DNA from: Enterococcus lactis
GTDB taxonomy: Bacteria; Bacillota; Bacilli; Lactobacillales; Enterococcaceae
NCBI RefSeq assembly: GCF_015751045.1
Contig: NZ_BNJW01000024.1
Coordinates: 1-35,986, forward strand
Reading direction: 5' to 3'
DNA length: 35,986 nucleotides
The notes under the pieces were generated by a model. That model was not told the origin of the DNA. It was given only the letters and a program-made list of their open reading frames with translations, and ran no database searches. Below are positions 33,356-35,986 of this stretch, one piece after another. The position numbers were made by a program, and so were the translations under genes. Positions within the stretch are counted from its first letter, which is position 1; each line of letters opens with the position of its first letter.

Positions 33356-34723
33356 ATGAATAAAAATATTTCTTTAAAAGAAAGTATCGCTGTATTGATC
33401 GTGTTGTTGGCACTCCTAGGAGTACTGATCATCGGATTCCAACTCTCGCCACATATCCCGATCCTTGCAGCTTTCATGTGTTTGTTGTTTTATGGCAGAT
33501 TTAAAAAGTTTTCATGGGATGAGATCCATGACGGAATCATCAAAGGAATCACCCCGGGGATCATTCCGATCCTGATTTTTCTTTTGATTGGCGTCTTGGT
33601 TGCCTCTTGGATTCTATCTGGAACCATCCCTACGATCATGGTTTATGGATTTAAGCTTGTCTCTGTACGTTTCTTTTTACCGACAGCATTTCTTGTTTGT
33701 GCAATTGTCGGAGTGACAGTCGGCAGTTCATTTACGACGATTTCGACGATTGGGATTGCTTTTTTGGGAATCGGTCATTTGCTTGGATTCAACGATGCAA
33801 TGACTACAGGTGCGGTCGTTTCTGGTGCATTTTTAGGGAATAACTGCTCGCCTCTATCGGATACGACGAACTTGGCGGCTGGTATCGGCGGAGTCAATCT
33901 ATTCGAACATATCGCTGGCATGCGTTATACGGATTTTCCGGCATTCGTCCTTTCGTTGCTTTTTTATACGATATTAGGACATAACAGTCATTCAGCCGAC
34001 CTAGCCAGTATCAATGAAATGATCCAAAATATGAAAGCAAGCTTTTGGATCTCTCCTTGGACATTGATTCCGTTAGTTATTTTATTTGGCGGGGCAATCA
34101 AAAAAATCCCAGCTATCCCTACATTATTAGCAGGATCGACAGCCGCCCTCGTTCTTTCCTTTATCCATGAGAAAAGTTTGACGATTGGAAAAGCAGCAGA
34201 CATCTTGATGAATGGTTATGTCGCGCATACACCTGATCCCAAGCTAGATGAACTGCTTTCTCGAGGCGGGATCATGAGTATGTTGGGCTCAGCCAGTTTG
34301 ATTTTACTGGCATTGGCATTAGGTGGTTTATTGATCAAATATTTGATTGTTGAGACCATCGTGCAAGAATTAAAAGAAAAGATGGACCGACCTTCTCGTT
34401 TAGTCGGGTTTACTGCCTTGAGTTGTATCGGAGTCAATCTGATCGTTGGAGAGCAGTACTTGTCCATCATTCTTCCGGGAGAAACATTCAAACGCTCCTT
34501 TGATGAGGTTGGCTTATCAAAAAACTATTTGACACGGACGCTAGCAGATTCAGGAGCAACCGTCAATTCTCTTGTACCGTGGGGAGTTAGCGGCACATTC
34601 ATTATGGGGACGATGAAAGTTAGCGCGTTGCATTACTTGCCATTCGCTTTTTTCTCGATCCTTGCTCCTGTCTTTACAATAATAGGCGGTTTTTTATTGA
34701 ATCGCCGACATGTGAAAAATTGA
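33356..34723 (+). CDS. nhaC: Na+/H+ antiporter, NhaC family
   Basis: NhaC-type carriers export Na+ in exchange for protons. The 455-residue protein has about 11 to 12 TM helices and the family hallmark GAFLGNNCSPLSDTTNLAAG (about 156-175), with GVTVGSSFTTISTIGIAFLG before it. RBS AGGAGA precedes ATG 33356. In enterococci this gene closes the tyrS-tdcA-tyrP-nhaC cluster, where it likely helps pH and sodium balance during tyramine production. A carrier of another substrate, such as a malate/lactate antiporter of the same family, cannot be excluded. Confidence 0.9.
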   Translation: MNKNISLKESIAVLIVLLALLGVLIIGFQLSPHIPILAAFMCLLFYGRFKKFSWDEIHDGIIKGITPGIIPILIFLLIGVLVASWILSGTIPTIMVYGFKLVSVRFFLPTAFLVCAIVGVTVGSSFTTISTIGIAFLGIGHLLGFNDAMTTGAVVSGAFLGNNCSPLSDTTNLAAGIGGVNLFEHIAGMRYTDFPAFVLSLLFYTILGHNSHSADLASINEMIQNMKASFWISPWTLIPLVILFGGAIKKIPAIPTLLAGSTAALVLSFIHEKSLTIGKAADILMNGYVAHTPDPKLDELLSRGGIMSMLGSASLILLALALGGLLIKYLIVETIVQELKEKMDRPSRLVGFTALSCIGVNLIVGEQYLSIILPGETFKRSFDEVGLSKNYLTRTLADSGATVNSLVPWGVSGTFIMGTMKVSALHYLPFAFFSILAPVFTIIGGFLLNRRHVKN

Positions 34724-34734
34724 AGAAAAGATCA

Positions 34735-34768
34735 AAAGGTTGTGACTATTTTTGTCACAGCCTTTTTT
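34735..34768 (+). terminator. Intrinsic terminator after nhaC
   Basis: AAAAGGTTGTGAC pairs with GTCACAGCCTTTTTT, 7-nt loop. The following 34770-34960 holds only AT-rich sequence and an RBS; no further feature is supported apart from the short read-through frame noted under findings. Confidence 0.8.
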
Positions 34769-34966
34769 GCGAAACTAGCGATTTATACGATTGAAAAACT
34801 ATCTTTTCTTTAAAAAGAAATAATAGGAATAGAAGCTTTGATAGTTGCGATAAAATAAAAATGGATAGATAAAATTCGAGAGAAACATGTATTGACGTGG
34901 CAGATGAAAGGGGTAGATTTGTTAGTGTATCAGGAGTGCCGTTAGAAGAACAAAAGGAGAGAAAAG

Positions 34967-35563
34967 ATGGAATTATTAGAAAAAGAAAGTATTGATTTTT
35001 ATTTGGAGCGTGCTTGGACCGTGTTACGGTATGCTTTTTTCAAGGAAGAAGAGTATGACGGGCTAAATAGTCATCAGGAGGCAGTTTTAGAATTTCTCAA
35101 TTACTCAAGCAGATTGTGTGCTGGGTGGTCATGGGGAATCAAAGAAGGGCTTATAGTTTCTAAAAAAATATATGCACAAAAACTTTACGAATTCAGAGAA
35201 GAAAAAATCAACTATACGGATATCCGATTTTTTGACAAGATGAAAGAGTACCCTATTTATGTGAATAAAGAAATGATGAAGGCGAAAAGAATCACGCCTG
35301 AATCATTCTGGGCGGACGATGGTATCTATCGGACTTCTTTTCTTGAAGCAACTCAAGGAGCAGAGGGAACGGAGGAAGAATTTAACCAGTTGAATGATCG
35401 TCTTTTCCCAGATAAAGATCATCTGCATATTTACCTTTGGAACAATGAATTTACGAATTATTATAATGAAGGTCGTTATTGGGATGGCGCTTATGTGTGG
35501 TCAGTGTATGACGAAAAGAGAAAGCGGTTTACTGTTTTCGATGCTAGGTTAGTGATGATTTGA
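34967..35563 (+). CDS. Hypothetical protein, first of two tandem paralogues
   Basis: I do not recognise the family. The 198-residue protein is soluble-looking, rich in aromatic and acidic residues, without signal or TM segment. Its C-terminal third is likely a beta sheet (HLHIYLWNNEFTNYYNEGRY, then WSVYDEKRKRFTVFDARL), a pattern that recalls small immunity-type proteins such as DUF3885, but this is a weak guess. RBS AAAGGAG precedes ATG 34967. A closely related copy follows 41 bp downstream. Tandem copies that differ in short blocks are typical of immunity genes that have been duplicated against related toxins. Confidence 0.8.
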   Translation: MELLEKESIDFYLERAWTVLRYAFFKEEEYDGLNSHQEAVLEFLNYSSRLCAGWSWGIKEGLIVSKKIYAQKLYEFREEKINYTDIRFFDKMKEYPIYVNKEMMKAKRITPESFWADDGIYRTSFLEATQGAEGTEEEFNQLNDRLFPDKDHLHIYLWNNEFTNYYNEGRYWDGAYVWSVYDEKRKRFTVFDARLVMI

Positions 35564-35604
35564 TTTTTTGCATATAGTGATGAACTGGAAAAAGGAGAGA
35601 GAAG

Positions 35605-35986
35605 ATGGAACTATTAGAAAAAGAAAGTATTGATTTTTATTTGGAACGTAATCGAATCCCATTCACTTATGCTTTTTTCAAGGAAGAAGAATATGACGGG
35701 CTAAATAGTCATCAGGAGGCAGTTTTAGAATTTCTTAATTGCTCAAGTAGACTACAAGCTTGCTGGTTATGGCGAATCGGTGATTCTATTGAAAAAGGAA
35801 CGATGGTTTCTAAAAAAACATACGCACAAAAATTTTATGAATTCAGAGAAGAAAAAATCAACTATACGGATATCCGATTTTTTGACAAGATGAAAGATTA
35901 TCCTATTTATGTGAATAAAGAAATGATGAAGGCGAAAAGAGTCACCCCTAAAGCATTATGGGCTGAGGATGGTATCTATCGGACTT
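35605..35986 (+). CDS. Hypothetical protein, second tandem paralogue (cut by window edge)
   Basis: ATG 35605 follows AAAGGAGAG, and the open frame runs off the window after 127 codons. It is nearly identical to the preceding gene in residues 1-15, 24-47 and from the VSKK block (about 68) on. It differs in residues 16-22 and strongly in about 48-67, where it is four residues longer (IGDSIEKGT against IKEGL). The duplication therefore looks recent, with change focused on two short blocks. Function unknown. Confidence 0.85.
   Translation, partial: MELLEKESIDFYLERNRIPFTYAFFKEEEYDGLNSHQEAVLEFLNCSSRLQACWLWRIGDSIEKGTMVSKKTYAQKFYEFREEKINYTDIRFFDKMKDYPIYVNKEMMKAKRVTPKALWAEDGIYRT

Overview
The window looks like chromosomal DNA of a low-GC Gram-positive coccus, most likely Enterococcus of the E. 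faecium/durans/hirae group. The main reasons are the tyrS-tdcA-tyrP-nhaC tyramine cluster, a GlpK with the enterococcal HPr phosphorylation histidine at position 232, an H2O2-forming GlpO-type oxidase with its internal insertion, a sortase-anchored surface protein, a tyrosine T-box leader and CcpA (cre) sites. The species call is inference from gene content only; no database was consulted.

Layout. 1-142: end of an IS30-family insertion sequence, its transposase running off the left edge. 233-4317: glycerol operon glpK-glpO-glpF with a cre site. 4318-4622: a strong promoter and a hairpin that together could define a small RNA. 4623-7228: a MutS2-like ATPase without the Smr nuclease domain, and a CDP-alcohol phosphatidyltransferase. 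7389-10118: a divergent persulfide-response locus (dsrE-like and cstR leftward; rhodanese and CoA-disulfide reductase-rhodanese rightward) with two CstR-type operators. 10201-12336: HelD-like helicase. 12510-15285: a PgaD-like protein, a PgaC/IcaA-like polysaccharide synthase broken by one in-frame TGA, and a coiled-coil wall-anchored protein. 15396-17883: ybjQ, then dhaM-dhaK-dhaL (PTS-dependent dihydroxyacetone kinase) with a cre site. 18009-18668: an unrecognised gene.

19049-21532 is the most interesting stretch. A membrane-anchored small protein, a lipase with an N-terminal catalytic domain and a C-terminal helical domain, and two small helical proteins form a cassette resembling the reverse-arranged type VII-secreted lipase TslA with its immunity and helper proteins. 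Two imperfect 120-bp tandem repeats follow, then an Fnr/Flp-like regulator with a perfect Fnr box upstream. 22860-26216 holds a leftward ABC exporter (permease, ATPase) and a divergent TetR regulator. 26286-27587 is a membrane-anchored polysaccharide deacetylase. 27803-34723 is the tyramine/acid-resistance cluster. 34967-35986 carries two tandem paralogous genes of unknown function, the second cut by the window edge.

How it fits together. Glycerol can enter by GlpF and be used through GlpK/GlpO, while dihydroxyacetone is phosphorylated by DhaKLM; both operons carry cre sites, consistent with carbon catabolite control. Tyrosine decarboxylation, tyrosine/tyramine exchange and Na+/H+ antiport together would consume protons. 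The persulfide, Fnr-like and GlpO genes point to adaptation to redox, sulfide and oxygen changes, as expected in a gut or food bacterium.
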